From NCBI GenBank assembly GCA_034190875.2, contig CM067356.1, forward strand, positions 18,342,206-18,406,205: a DNA stretch of 64,000 bases, written 5' to 3'. The stretch is from Urechis unicinctus. Lineage: Eukaryota; Annelida; Polychaeta; Xenopneusta; Urechidae. A program made the position numbers and the translations under genes. Below are positions 10,301 to 21,440 of this stretch, piece by piece. How positions within the stretch are numbered: position 1 is the stretch's first letter; every line of letters begins with the position of its first letter. The notes beneath the pieces were generated by a model that did no database searches, was not told where the DNA came from, and saw only the letters and a program-made list of their open reading frames with translations.

Positions 10301-10515
10301 CCATACTGCGCACTATACCTTTTGATAAGCTGGACATCAGCATATTTACCATCGAATACAGTCACCAGGACAGTCAGCGGGAAATCGTACGGTTCATGGA
10401 GAGTAAGGGCTACGTCATGCATGAAAGGTTGAGTTTAAACAAGCCTGAACTGACGTACTACTGCGATGACTACTTGTTTGTGAAAACAAGTGTGCTTGCT
10501 CAGCCAATCAAATGA
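7388..10515 (+). CDS. FkbM-domain methyltransferase-like type II membrane protein (3 exons)
   Basis: Exons are 7388-7762, 9856-10050 and 10132-10515, all joined in phase 0, giving about 317 residues. Donors are AAG|gtgagt and ATT|gtaagt; acceptors are ttgcag and ttttcag. The first ATG gives a short MRR tail followed by one membrane segment (YSIFGCLCFAATLWFVHRIL), a type II anchor, so the C-terminal domain should face the Golgi/ER lumen or outside. Exon 2 carries the SAM-binding-like motif FFVECGALDGE and TGLLVEMDPFFYLQLLGKN. Exon 3 carries HIDYFSLDVEGAEMAIL and DISIFTIEYSHQD, typical of FkbM-family methyltransferases, and ends near TYYCDDYLFVKT. The substrate cannot be told. Intron 1 (about 2.1 kb) contains a minisatellite derived from the exon-1 end and a pyrimidine-rich tract. 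No disruption is seen. Confidence 0.85.
7748..8960 (+). repeat. Minisatellite derived from the exon-1/intron-1 junction
   Basis: The last 15 coding bases of exon 1 (GCACTCCTAAAAAAG) plus the first intronic bases (gtgagttacatt) form a unit that is repeated across about 1.2 kb of intron 1, with unit lengths around 27-45 bp. Near 8716-8960 the unit becomes a regular 36-mer. Many copies read AACAAGG(C/T)(G/T)AGT. Perfect AAG|gtaagt donor-like sites occur with gt at 8063, 8099, 8561, 8709 and 8745. The exon-1 frame stays open until 8215. Confidence 0.88.
8196..8490. repeat. 34-bp sub-array inside the junction minisatellite
   Basis: About nine nearly identical 34-bp units (AGCAGTGCGATACTGGGTTA and on) occupy this block. 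The segment AGCAGTGCGATACT is the reverse complement of AGTATCGCACTGCT found just to its left (about 8157-8170), so a local inversion seems to have been captured and then amplified. Confidence 0.8.
8990..9480. repeat. Pyrimidine-rich CT/CTTT tract in intron 1
   Basis: About 490 bp is almost pure C and T, dominated by CTCT with CCCT and TTCT variants and short CA runs. It generates stop-free Ser/Leu/Pro frames on plus and Arg/Glu frames on minus that are not genes. A polypurine-polypyrimidine tract this long may form triplex DNA. Confidence 0.92.
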
Positions 10516-10594
10516 CCGGACACGATATCAGGTAACTCTGTGGGTGGCTGGGAGAACATAGATTTTATTTGTGAGGAGCCACTCAAATATTACG

Positions 10595-10740
10595 TAACGC
10601 GAGAGGGGTGGTGGTGGTGTTGGAGAGGGGTGGGGGGTGGTGGGGGGTGTAGGTTATGGCAGTGGTGGTGGTGTGGGTAAGATTATGGTGGTATGGAGCG
10701 TAACTGGTTGAGAGGTGAGGGGTGGGGGCCGGAGTTTCCA
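10595..10740 (+). other. G-rich tract downstream of the FkbM stop codon
   Basis: Runs of GGGG and GGTGG recur over about 140 bp on the plus strand (for example GAGGGGTGGGGGGTGGTGGG), within the probable 3' untranslated region. Four or more closely spaced G-runs make a quadruplex in DNA or RNA plausible. Confidence 0.5.
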
Positions 10741-10819
10741 AAATTATCCAAACATTTGAATGTCCCCTATATTATTATAGGCAGCGGTAGGCGTTATATT
10801 GTTCAGGGATCAATAATCC

Positions 10820-10825
10820 AATAAA
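10820..10825 (+). promoter_or_regulatory. Candidate polyadenylation signal of the FkbM gene
   Basis: AATAAA lies about 305 bases after the stop codon, at the left edge of a 30-bp satellite. It is the nearest consensus signal downstream. The assignment is positional only. Confidence 0.4.
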
Positions 10826-11310
10826 GTGTGCCATAACATTGGATGTATGAATTAAATGTGCCATAAAATTGGATGTATGAACTAAATGTGCCATTTAATT
10901 GGATGTATTAATTAAGTGTGCCATAAAATTAGATGTATGAATTGAGTGTGCCATAAAATTGGATGTATGAACTAGGTGTACCATAATATTGGATGTATAA
11001 ACTAAGTGTGCCATAAAATTGGGTGTATGAACTAAGTGTGCCATAAAATTGGATGCGTAAACTAAGTGTGCTATAGCATTGGATGTATGAAATACGTGTG
11101 CTATAACATTGGATGGATGAACTAAGTGTGCCATAATATTGGATGTATTAACTAAGTGTGCCATAAAATTGGGTATATGAATTAAGTGGGCCATAAAATT
11201 GGATGCGTAAACTAAGTGTGCTATAACATTGGATGTATAAAATACGTGTGCTATAAAATTGGATGTATGAACTAAGTGTGCCATATCATTGGTTGTATGA
11301 ATTACGTGTA
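10826..11310. repeat. 30-bp tandem array
   Basis: About sixteen units contain GTGCCATAAAATTGGATGTA followed by TGAACTAAGT. The period is divisible by three, so the minus strand stays open as a ten-residue protein repeat (AHLVHTSNFM). That frame is a by-product of the array. Confidence 0.92.
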
Positions 11311-11590
11311 CTCAGTGATACAGCATCACGTGATCTGCCCGGAAACGGACTGTATTCCTCAGCGAAATAAAATCCATATTCATTAATTATAGTTATCCAA
11401 TCAAGTAATCCATGAAGCGATTATAGGTTCGTTGAATCTACAGCAGGTTGATTCGGACTAAATGGTGATGTAGTGTGCAGTGCGGTCACCTCGTCTACGC
11501 AACTATCTAATAGTCGCAGCGGTTCTCCGGGCAGCGCGTTCCCACACATGGAACTGATGCGCTGTATGATAGTGCGTTACGTGCGCTCTG
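11311..11590. other. Short unique interval
   Basis: I see no gene, repeat or signal here. It separates two unrelated tandem arrays. Confidence 0.5.
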
Positions 11591-11845
11591 TGGCACGCGT
11601 AAGTTAGCGGGGTGTGTCACGCGTCAGTCCGTAAGTCAGTGGGGAGTGTCAAAGGTTGCGTCAAGGATCAGTCTGTAAGTTAATAGGTTGTGTCAAAGGT
11701 CAGTCTGTAAGTCAGCGGGTTGTGTCAAAGGTCAGTCTGTAAATCAGCGGGTAGCGTCAAGGATCAGTCTGTAAGTCAATAGGTTGTGTCAAGGGTCAGT
11801 CCGTAAGTCAGCGGGTTGTGTCAACGGTCAGTCCGTAGTCTGTCA
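11590..11845. repeat. 32-bp tandem array
   Basis: About seven units of CAAAGGTCAGTCTGTAAGTC followed by AGCGGGTTGTGT, with moderate divergence. Confidence 0.85.
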
Positions 11846-12825
11846 TGTTCTTATCTACATAGTATGGTATGATTTGTTATTTCAACATTGGCATGCCTGC
11901 TAAATCCGGGTGCATCCATTCACCCGATAAGACTTTAATAGCTTTTCGTATCCAGTAATTACCCCATAGATCAGTTTACCAACTACCACTCCGATCTTGA
12001 AATCAGGTCAAAGTCACAGAGAATATGACATCCGTCAATAGTCTATTTGTTTATTACATGTTCTGGTAGCTTATGTAACAGTGAATTTTCTTGATTCTTA
12101 AGTCAGACGTTTTCAGGGTAAATGCACTGCTTTCATCGGCGCCTGAGCTCGGAAAATAGTGATGACAACGAAATAGCTCATGCAAACGTTTTCGCTTATG
12201 AGTTAATAATTGTCATCGAAATTTGATCGTAACTATATATTAATGGCGTGTATCAAAAACAAAATCAATTGCTATCCTAATGGTAAAGAGCGCAAATCAA
12301 TTTAGCGTGGTGGGATTATGACGTTTCCATGTACAACATCTGTACTAAAAATCGATTGGGATCACCATGCAATAAATTTATTGTTTATTGCAAGACTGTA
12401 TCTATTAGTACAGTCTACGTCTTAATTAATGGCTAGAAGTTTGTTATCACTGGTCAGATGTCAACAAGCCGGTGACAAGTCCAGAAGTTTGGGACAAGAG
12501 ACAAAAGGAGTCAGGTCATATCATTAGAATCTGCCTCCTATTTTAGATTCCAGCTAATGACTAATGCTGCTGTGATAATAAGTTTTTTGCTCACCGAATA
12601 GAACATCTCTATGTCATGTGCGTATGTTAAACTCTAAATGTCAGGGTTCATGCTTTGTTTGGTATTTATCTCACATGATCACGTTCATTTTGGCTTCGGA
12701 ATATCAAGAGCTTTTAGTTGGTGGTCATAACGTTTGCATGGCATCATAACGCTTCCTCGTGTTTCTCTTATGTGGGAATGGTGGATTAACGTTTCCTTAT
12801 GCTACTCTTATATGAGGAGGATCAG
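11846..12825. other. AT-rich unique interval
   Basis: No open frame above background, no splice-consistent exon and no tandem repeat stands out in this stretch of roughly 1 kb. Confidence 0.5.
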
Positions 12826-13530
12826 TGTCCATGTCAGACAGTTTGAGCGGATGATGATTGTCCATGTCAGGCGGGGCGAGCCCCCGGGGGATCAAAGTTC
12901 ATGTCAGGGGGTGAGTTGGGGATCAATGTCCATGTCAGACAGGGTGAGTGGGGGATCAAGGTCCATGTCATGCGGTGTGAGTGGCGAATCAAGGTCCTTG
13001 TCAAGCAGGGTGAGTTGGGGATCAAAGTCCATTCAGACGGAGTGAATGGGGTATCAATGCCCATGTCGGACAGGGTGAATGGGGGATCAATGTCCATTCA
13101 GATGGAGTTAGTGGGGGATCAATGTACATTCAGATGGAGTGAGTGGGGGATCAATGTCCATTTCATGCGGTATGAGTGGGGGATCACTGTCCATGTCAGA
13201 CGGGGTGAGTGGGGGATCACTGTCCATGTCAGGCAAGGTGAGTGGGGGATCAATGTCCATGTCATGCTGTGTGAGTGGGGGATCGATGTCTATTCAGACG
13301 GAGTGAATGGGTGATCATAAGATGATGATGATTGCCCATGTCATGCGGGATGAGCAGGGGTCAATGTCCATGTCAGAGGGGGTCAGTGGGGGATCAATGT
13401 CCATGTCAGAGTGGGTCAACTGGGGATCAATGTCCATGTCAGAGGGGGTGCAGCGGGGGATCAATGTCCATGTCAGACATGGTCAGTGGGGGATCAATGT
13501 CCATGTCAGACGGGGTGAATAGATAATGAT
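12826..13530. repeat. 33-bp tandem array
   Basis: About twenty units contain GGGGATCAATGTCCATGTCA followed by GACGGGGTGAGTG. The period is a multiple of three, so both strands keep open eleven-residue protein repeats (137 codons on plus). No start context, splice site or amino-acid constraint suggests that they are translated. Confidence 0.92.
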
Positions 13531-14264
13531 CCTCCATGCAGGCGGGTTGAGCGGGAAAAGGTCCCACAATAGCGTTATTAAACATTTTGATCGCATTTCG
13601 ATCGTTTACAGCGGGTTTGAGTCCTTTCAAATTATCAAACTCCATACCACTCAATCATTACAATTTGTGTCAACCACTTTCCTTGCTAGTAAAAGGCCAT
13701 TATTGCTTTTTCACTTTAGGTGTCAATTAAGAACCCACGTTACTTCCTTTTGTCGAGTAAATAATGCCAACGGCAGCTACCATTCGCCTTAATAATATGA
13801 CATCCCCACTTGTGTAATCGTTCGTATCTATTTGCATGATGATCTCCGTTAACTTGTGCATGTGTCTTCATTTTGACTTCTCCTCGGAGGCTGTTTGTAA
13901 AGGCTGACCGATTACGCTGACCTGAATGTTGTGTCTGGATTTGGGCAAACAGATCATTATTCTAACACAGCTGGCTATATGCCCATATTCCCAACCGAAG
14001 ATTTTGATTCTTTTGTTCCCGCAATGCATCATGATCAAATTGCTCCTTTGGGTGCCATCAGGATTATATTGCAGTGTGGGTAAATAAATGAATATTGAGT
14101 CTGCAACAATATCCACACTTTATCACTGTCCATTGTGCATCGCACACGCCGCGCGTCTGGCGGAATACAACATTTCACTGAGCAGAAACAGGAATGTAAG
14201 AGAAACACAGCATGATTATATGATTCATATTGTCCATGCATACCCCTACGAATGGAACGCTTGG
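13531..14264. other. Unique interval between two satellites
   Basis: Only short open frames without motifs are present. Nothing supports a gene or RNA. Confidence 0.5.
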
Positions 14265-14915
14265 TATAGGACAATCACGCATCATTAAACATCATCCATC
14301 ACGCGTGGTAAAGGACAATCACGCACCAGTAAGCATCATCCATCACGCGTGGTAAAGGACAATCACGCATCCTTAGGTATCATCCATCACGCGTGGTAAA
14401 GGACAATCACGCATCCGGAGGTATCATCCATCACGCGTGGTAAAGGACAATCACGCATTATTAGGTATCATCCATCACGCGTGGTAAAGGACAATCACGC
14501 ATTATTAGGTATCATCCATCACGCGTGGTAAAGGACAATCACGCATTATTAGGTATCATCCATCACGCGTGGTAAAGGACAATCACGCATTATTAGGTAT
14601 CATCCATCACGCGTGGTAAAGGACAATCACGCATTATTAGGTATCATCCATCACGCGTGGTAAAGGACAATCACGCATTATTAGGTATCATCCATCACGC
14701 GTGGTAAAGGACAATCACGCATTATTAGGTATCATCCATCACGCATGGTAAAGGACAATCACGCATTATTAGGTATCATCCATCACGCGTGGTAAAGGAC
14801 AATCACGCATTATTAGGTATCATCCATCACGCGTGGTAAAGGACAATCATGCACAGTATGCATCATCCATCACGCGTGGTAAAGGACAATCATGCATCCG
14901 GAGGTATCATCCATC
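14265..14915. repeat. 44-bp satellite with MluI-type core, highly homogenised
   Basis: About fourteen units contain CATCCATCACGCGTGGTAAA followed by GGACAATCACGCATTATTAGGTAT split across the unit. Units between about 14455 and 14820 are almost identical, while outer units vary (ATCCGGAG, ACAGTATG), showing the usual centre-to-edge gradient of unequal exchange. Confidence 0.95.
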
Positions 14916-15280
14916 ACGGTGTCCCAACATTTGCACGCGTTGATTCATATGATTATGTCTTTCCTGGATAAACACACCAAGTCGGCCAATCACCCTGGGG
15001 AATTACACCGCATCGCAGAGCCGAGTCAACACCGTAATGAATCACGTGCTTCTATGCTTACCTGCGATTGACAAAAGGGCTGATACACGGGAATTTTCTG
15101 CAAATACTACATCGAACTTTTCCGAGGTTTTTTCTCAATTTTGTTCTTCAATGTGGACATCAGCATTATTTGTTATTGGGAGTAAGTACCTTCAGGAATG
15201 TGGACATCACCATAATAGTCGCAATCGTGAAAGCTTGTCAACACCACAATCATAAACTCGTACATTCTACACCACAATTG
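14916..15280. other. Unique interval
   Basis: A short non-repetitive stretch with no supported gene. A 40-bp imperfect repetition around AATGTGGACATCA (about 15150-15210) is the only structure. Confidence 0.45.
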
Positions 15281-15284
15281 ACGC

Positions 15285-15990
15285 ATGCAAATAGCACATT
15301 CACTGGCGCATAGCATACATATTGCAAAATCATTAACGTATATCATACATATAGCACAATCATTAACACATAGTATACATATAGCACAATCATTAACGTA
15401 TATCATACATATAGCACAATCATTTAAACACAGTATACATATAGCACAATCATTAACGCATAGAATACATATAGTACAATCATTAACGCATAGCATACAT
15501 ATAGCACAATCATTAACGCATAGTATACATATAGCATAATCATTAACGCATAGCATACATATAGCCCAATCATTAACGCATAGCATACATATAGCACAAT
15601 CATTAACACATAGTATACATATAGCACAATCATTAACGCATAGCATACATGTAGCCAAATCACTAACGCATTGATACATATAGCACAATCATTAACGCAT
15701 GCATGTGCCGTGATTATTGACGCATGTTTTCACCTAAACATTTACTAATGCATATAGCATACCCATCATAACGCATAGCATAACATATAGCCCAATCATT
15801 AACGCATACATACATATAACACAATCATTAACACACACATAAAGAACAATCATTAACGCATAGCATAAATATAGCACAATCACTGACGCACGCATAACAT
15901 ACATATAGCACAATCATTAACGCAGCATCATATATAGCACAATCATTAAACAACTAGTATACATATAGCACAATCATTAACGCATAGCAT
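15285..15990. repeat. 30-bp satellite
   Basis: Units read AATCATTAACGCATAGCATA followed by CATATAGCAC. Copies up to about 15700 are regular; beyond that unit lengths become irregular. The minus strand stays open as a cysteine-rich ten-residue repeat (CVNDCAICML), which is a frame artefact of the 30-bp period. Confidence 0.93.
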
Positions 15991-16430
15991 ACAATAGTGC
16001 TTTCATTAACCCAAAGCATGAAAGTACAATTATATTAACACATGATTAATATTTCATGTGCCTTTTCACCCATCTGACGGCAGTTGCTACGGATACACGT
16101 CGAATCAGCTTGATAAAGTCTCAGCTAATACACGTCGAGTATCAGCTTGATAAAGTCTCATCACTGATTCGACGTATAAACGACAATCACTGAGCCGCAC
16201 ACGGATACAACAGTCACCATCGCTTGATAAAGAAGAACCAGGTCTGACGCACGTAATAAACAACAATCAGGTAACTAGGTCGTATAAACAACAATCACTG
16301 ACGCACACATAACAACAATCAATAGTGCTTTCATTAACCCAAAGCATGAAAGTACAATTAAGTGAATCAGGTCTATATCGTAATTATTTCATTGTACTTT
16401 TCACTCATCTTCGGTCAGTTGCTACGGATA
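15991..16430. repeat. Mosaic block joining three satellites, with a ~100-bp direct duplication
   Basis: A segment starting AATAGTGCTTTCATTAACCC occurs at about 15993 and again at about 16321. Between the two, pieces of the 30-bp, 43-bp and 41-bp satellites are shuffled within single units (for example AACCAGGTCTGACGCACGTA). This looks like either complex rearrangement or an assembly consensus error. Confidence 0.7.
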
Positions 16431-16590
16431 CACGTCGAGTATCAGCTTGATAAAGTCTCAGCCTCTACGGATACACGTCGAGTATCAGCTTGATAAAGTC
16501 TCAGCCGCTACGGATACACGTCGAGTATCAGCTTGATAAAGTCTCAGCCGCTACGGATACAAGTCGAGTATCAGCTTGATAAAGGTAACC
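16430..16590. repeat. 43-bp tandem array
   Basis: About four units of CTACGGATACACGTCGAGTA followed by TCAGCTTGATAAAGTCTCAGCCG. Related pieces also occur in the preceding mosaic block (16085-16165). Confidence 0.88.
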
Positions 16591-17375
16591 AGGTCTGTAA
16601 CGTAATTCACTACCGGACAATAAAGGTAACCAGGTCTGTAACGTAATTCACTACCGGACAATAAAGGTAACCAGGTCTGTATCGTAATTCACCACCGTAC
16701 AATAAAGTTAACTAGGTCTGTATCGTAATTCACCACCGTACAATACAGTTAACTAGGTCTATATCGTAATTCACCACCGTACAATAAAGTGAATCAGGTC
16801 TATATCGTAATTCACCACCGTACAATAAAGTTAACTAGGTCTATATCGTAATTCACCACCGTACAATAAAGTTAACTAGGTCTATATCGTAATTCACCAC
16901 CGTACAATAAAGTTAACTAGGTCTATATCGTAATTCACCACCGTACAATAAAGTTAACTAGGTCTATATCGTAATTCACCACCGTACAATAAAGTTAACT
17001 AGGTCTATATCGTAATTCACCACCGTACAATAAAGTGAATCAGGTCTATATCGTTGTTCACCACCGTACAATAAAGTTAACTAGGTCTATATTGTAATTC
17101 ACCACCGTACAATAAAGTGAATCAGGTCTATATCGTAATTCACTACCGGACAATAAAGTTAACTAGGTCTATATCGTTATTAACCACCGTACAATAAAGT
17201 GAACCAGGTCTTTATCGTTGTTCACCACCGTACAATAAGGTTAACTAGGTCTATATCATAATTCACTACCGGACATAAAGTTAACCAGGTCTGTATCCTA
17301 ATTCACTACTGGCCAATTAAGCTAACCAGGACTGTATTGTAATTCACAACCGGCAATAAAGTCACCCTGGTCTGT
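16590..17375. repeat. 41-bp satellite (AATAAAGTTAACTAGG type)
   Basis: About nineteen units contain AATAAAGTTAACTAGGTCTA followed by TATCGTAATTCACCACCGTAC. Central copies are nearly identical. Each unit carries AATAAA and a GTTAAC palindrome. Confidence 0.94.
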
Positions 17376-17449
17376 AATGATAGAGTAATGATCTATGAAT
17401 AATTCGTGTATTGCTACCGCAACCAAGTTATTCAAACTAATATCTCCAA

Positions 17450-17669
<220 letters not shown>

Positions 17670-17752
17670 ATTTGCATATAAAGGTCTTTATGCTAATCAT
17701 TGGTAAATAGCGTGATTTGCATGAAAGGTCTTTATGCTTGTCAATTTGACAG

Positions 17753-17994
17753 AAATGTATTTGGATAAGAGGCAGATATATGTTTACGGTAGATTACGAC
17801 GTGGTATTTACACTTCCTATTGGAATTTGAAATATCGTACGAACGCGACAAGTTCCAATGCCGACCTGTCTTTGAATGTAAGTTGTAACCATACTCAGAT
17901 ATGTGTCCAGTTTCAGCTCAGTAAATGTGCATATATCAAACCTTCTACCTTTCACATATCCAGAGAAAAAACAATCACTTTGCTAACTGCTTAA
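17753..17994 (+). CDS. Candidate lone exon or small ORF, unassigned
   Basis: A splice-acceptor-like tail (TCAATTTGACAG) ends at 17752. The following frame has an ATG at 17755 and reads through RQIYVYGRLRRGIYTSYWNL and NATSSNADLSLN, where a GTAAGT at about 17879 could act as donor; otherwise it continues to a stop at 17992-17994. The content looks protein-like (Asn-glycosylation sites, aromatic residues), but I do not recognise a family and no partner exon was found. An imperfect 45-bp duplication around AAGGTCTTTATGCT lies immediately upstream. Confidence 0.22.
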
Positions 17995-17999
17995 TTGTG

Positions 18000-19445
18000 A
18001 TGGCCAATTTCGGGTGATATCAAACTATTCCTCTGTCAAGTGCAAATAATTGTTTTAACAAATACTTGAGATTTGAAAGGGTGATATCCCCAAGTTCTTG
18101 TTTGCATTACCCAACACGATTGTGTATGGCGATGTAGCGTGTTTGGTGTAAAAAAACATTGCATAGACTGCAATCGTCGTTTCTGTATAGGTATTTATCG
18201 GATTACATTGACTAAATGAATGCAATAAATGTATCCTTAGTAATGATATTGAAATGTAGAGGTATCGAGTGTGTAAAGTGAGGCACTTTGTCGTATCAGA
18301 TTTGTCGACAAAGATGATCCTATTGCGAGATGTGTGAAGGCAGGGCTCTCTAATTCGACACCAGACAAGCGGATGGTGACACAGGCACTCAAGTCGTCAC
18401 CCCGAGCGACAGTGACATGTATAATAATAGCAGGTGGGAAATACTTAGAGAGCTGTGGGCGCGCTGTGTGCCATGACACAAAGACTCGTCAACTTCACAT
18501 TATCCAATCATACCCACGTTTTGGACACATTTTCGGTTCATATATACATGCGATGGATTATAATAATGCGTTTTGGGTAGTTATTCGGGGTATGAATAAG
18601 TTATTTTACAAATGTCTGGAGCGAAAATTTGCACTGGAACCAACCAGCAGCAACCTGATATCTGGGATGCCAACTGCTGCGCAGGGTGAAGGCATCGCGC
18701 ACTCTCATTGGCTAGAGCTAGATTTATCTCAGACGAGCCATTTTGGAGGGGCACATTCATGTTGTTTAAGCTTACTCAAAACGTCTTTTTTATGTTTACA
18801 ATGCGATCGTTATTCATCGAAGTCGGATTTGCCTTTATTTTGACGTTGCCTCACGTGGAGGGCACAAACATTGGCGAGTTTTTATAGATTATAAGGTCAT
18901 GCAAATGAAATCACGAGAATCAATTGCTCTCTCAATTCAGCTGACCTCACTCGCTCGATGATCATTTTGTTATGATCGAGCAACATGGATCTCCGTGCGT
19001 CGTATCTAGCTCGATTAGGGCACACCAATTATATAAGTGACTGTCCCATTGCCTAACTGATAATTCAATAACAAACTGCAAACCAAACATAACACTTGTG
19101 GGTGAACCCACTGATATGCAAGATCAATCAATTCAATCAAAGTTTTTACTGTTGGTGTCTTCGCAAATTGGGGAAATATTAAATCGAGTAAATAACATTC
19201 GAGGGAGAACCAACCTCATATCTATATTATTTTAATCAAAAGAGAATATGATCCGATCAGTCAGACAGACTTGGTGTAATTTACCTGCCATGTCTCCAAA
19301 TGTCCTCGCCAAATATACACAAGAAGAATATTTGCTGTTTTGTAATGAAACCAATGGCATCTTCAATGATTGAGTCGTAAATATGAATATTTAAACCATA
19401 TTGCACAAACCTAAAGACAAACATGACGGACTAAATTTAAACGGG
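18000..19445. other. Unique interval with one unassigned ORF (18376-18843, plus)
   Basis: The longest frame reads MVTQALKSSPRATVTCIIIA from an ATG near 18376 and ends at 18843. It contains CGRAVCHDTKTRQLHIIQ but no recognised domain, and the other strand is also open over part of it. Part of this interval (about 18300-18500) has the feel of an interspersed repeat. No gene is claimed. Confidence 0.3.
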
Positions 19446-19449
19446 CGAG

Positions 19450-19551
19450 ATATAGAAATATAATATATATATAGAGAGATAGATATATAGATATAATATA
19501 TAGAGATATAGATATAGATAGATCTATAGATAGATATAGAGAGATAGATAT

Positions 19552-19588
<37 letters not shown>

Positions 19589-19637
19589 AGAAGAGAGAGA
19601 GATCTCTAGAGAGAGAGAGAGAGAGAGAGAGAAAGAT

Positions 19638-19730
<93 letters not shown>

Positions 19731-19748
19731 AGATCTCTCCTAGAGAGA

Positions 19749-19797
<49 letters not shown>

Positions 19798-19821
19798 GAG
19801 AGAGAGAGAGAGAGATAGAGA

Positions 19822-19903
<82 letters not shown>

Positions 19904-20027
19904 ATATCTATCTCTCTATATCTCTCTCTCTCTCTCTCTATCTATCTCTCTCTATCTATCTCTCTCTATATCTCTATATATATATCTATCTATATCTCTA
20001 TATATCTATGTGTGTGTGTGTGTGTGT
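19450..20027. repeat. Compound GA / CT microsatellite forming long inverted repeats
   Basis: TA and GATA repeats lead into about 250 bp of GAGA, then GAGATCTCTC junctions, then about 230 bp of CTCT, ending in TATATC and TG repeats. Purine-rich and pyrimidine-rich arms on the same strand are complementary, so the region can fold into a hairpin of more than 200 bp. Similar architecture recurs at 35083-35487. Confidence 0.93.
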
Positions 20028-20865
20028 CAGGCGAAACCGAACACTACGAACGCGCACGTTGAAGAATTGAGCGCCTGTGGGTGGTGAGACCTGATCTGTT
20101 TATATGAACTGTGGAATCCGGGAATCAAGTTATAATAGCACACCGCATCTGTATTCCAATAGATGCCGACTGTGATGCATAAGATGTATCGTTGTTTTAG
20201 AGGTCGTTTAGAAGGGTGACAGGGGTTCTGACAAGTTTTGCCATGTTTGAGTTGACCAGTGATTCTTCTCCGCATCCACTGTGCAGTCATCAGTCAGATG
20301 AGTTCATGCATGCTCAGTCGACCTGGAACGGAAACGTGCAGACTCTAAACTCCGGTTATGAACCAATTCTTTACGATGGCGGATTTATCACAGATTCTAC
20401 AAGATTTGATCTATATCAATGGTGAGAATCAAGTAACGTTACGATATAATCTTAACTTACCTATCCAAATGATGAGAATTAAGTAAAGTTACGATTTGAC
20501 CATAACTAACCTCTATCACCTTCTATGTGCTTATTATATTTCATCCAATAAGCCCTTGTCTAAAACCGATTCATTTAAGTGTGATGGAGTGAACATGTTT
20601 CGATTCGCTTGTTCGGAGTTTATTGCTACGTACATACATAAATCCCTGGTACTTATCACGGTATGAGGGGTGGCCATAAGACAGCGTGGTAGTAATAGTT
20701 ACTTGGCACATGTATCTTTTTTAATTAACATCGTAACTTCCATTCACGATTCATTAGGCTAATAAATCGTGCCGACGTGTCAAGTTTATGAATAGCAGTG
20801 ATTAATTCAATTATTATGACCCAATATACGGATATAAGCGGGGATAATCCGCGCATCATAATCGT
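20028..20865. other. Unique interval containing a dispersed repeat copy (about 20530-20760)
   Basis: The stretch around TTTCATCCAATAAGCCC, CATTTAAGTGTGATGGAGTG and, further on, GGCTAATAAATCGT resembles, in the same order, segments at 37260-37570 and 52440-52745. It is probably a diverged copy of an interspersed element. An ORF of 69 codons at 20216-20425 (plus) has no recognisable motif. Confidence 0.45.
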
Positions 20866-20869
20866 TCGT

Positions 20870-21090
20870 ACTATCAGGATGCATCGGTATCTAGAGGTAG
20901 ATACCGAAATCAGGCATCGGTATCTAGAGGTAGATACCGAAATCAGGCATTGGTATCGCCATCTAGTGGTAGATAACGCAATCAGACATGTGTATTTCTA
21001 TCTACTGGTAGGTACCACAATCAGGCATGGGTTTTGCTATTAAGAGGTAGATATCGCAATCAGGCATTGTTATTGCTATCAAGTGTTAGA
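20870..21090. repeat. 33-bp tandem array of hairpin units
   Basis: About six units. Each of the best copies contains TCGGTATCT, a six-base loop AGAGGT and AGATACCGA (20884-20907), a perfect 9-bp stem. Later copies decay. The 33-bp period keeps a frame open through 21043 but that is not evidence of coding. Confidence 0.85.
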
Positions 21091-21440
21091 TATCAAAACT
21101 AATTATATGACTTAATTAGATTATATTTTCTAACAATCAATAACGTGCTGGACCTAATTTTGTGTTAGTCCATTAAACTTTAAGAAAGAATGTTGCCGTT
21201 GTTTGTATCCCCAGACCTGTTTCATCATATCATATGCCTTATACAGTTGAAGTGCACTGAACTTTACGCTTCGATTTACTAAATTGTCTTTTCGCATAAT
21301 AGCGAAGGTCAAATAGTAGACGTATTTGCCAAGTGGGCGAAATTGGCATGGCAAGAAATAGAAAGTCGTTGACCTGCAGTTTCACTTGATAACAGCATAT
21401 AACCTTCATTAACCTATGCATGTCGTGAACTGTCAATGCA
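21090..21440. other. Unique AT-rich interval
   Basis: No supported gene or repeat. Confidence 0.45.

Noticed and set aside
12901-13314. 137-codon eleven-residue repeat protein on plus
   Set aside because: Produced by the 33-bp satellite; the other strand is equally open.
14265-14915. CRISPR-like regular direct repeats
   Set aside because: Units are contiguous with no unique spacers, and the context is eukaryotic; it is a minisatellite.
15173-15688. 171-codon cysteine-rich repeat frame (CVNDCAICML) on minus, like an antifreeze or metal-binding protein
   Set aside because: It follows from a 30-bp satellite unit divisible by three; there is no signal peptide, splice context or codon constraint.
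18237-18479. 80-codon minus frame overlapping a 169-codon plus frame
   Set aside because: Both strands open over the same stretch, no domain, and the feel of an interspersed repeat; no gene is claimed.
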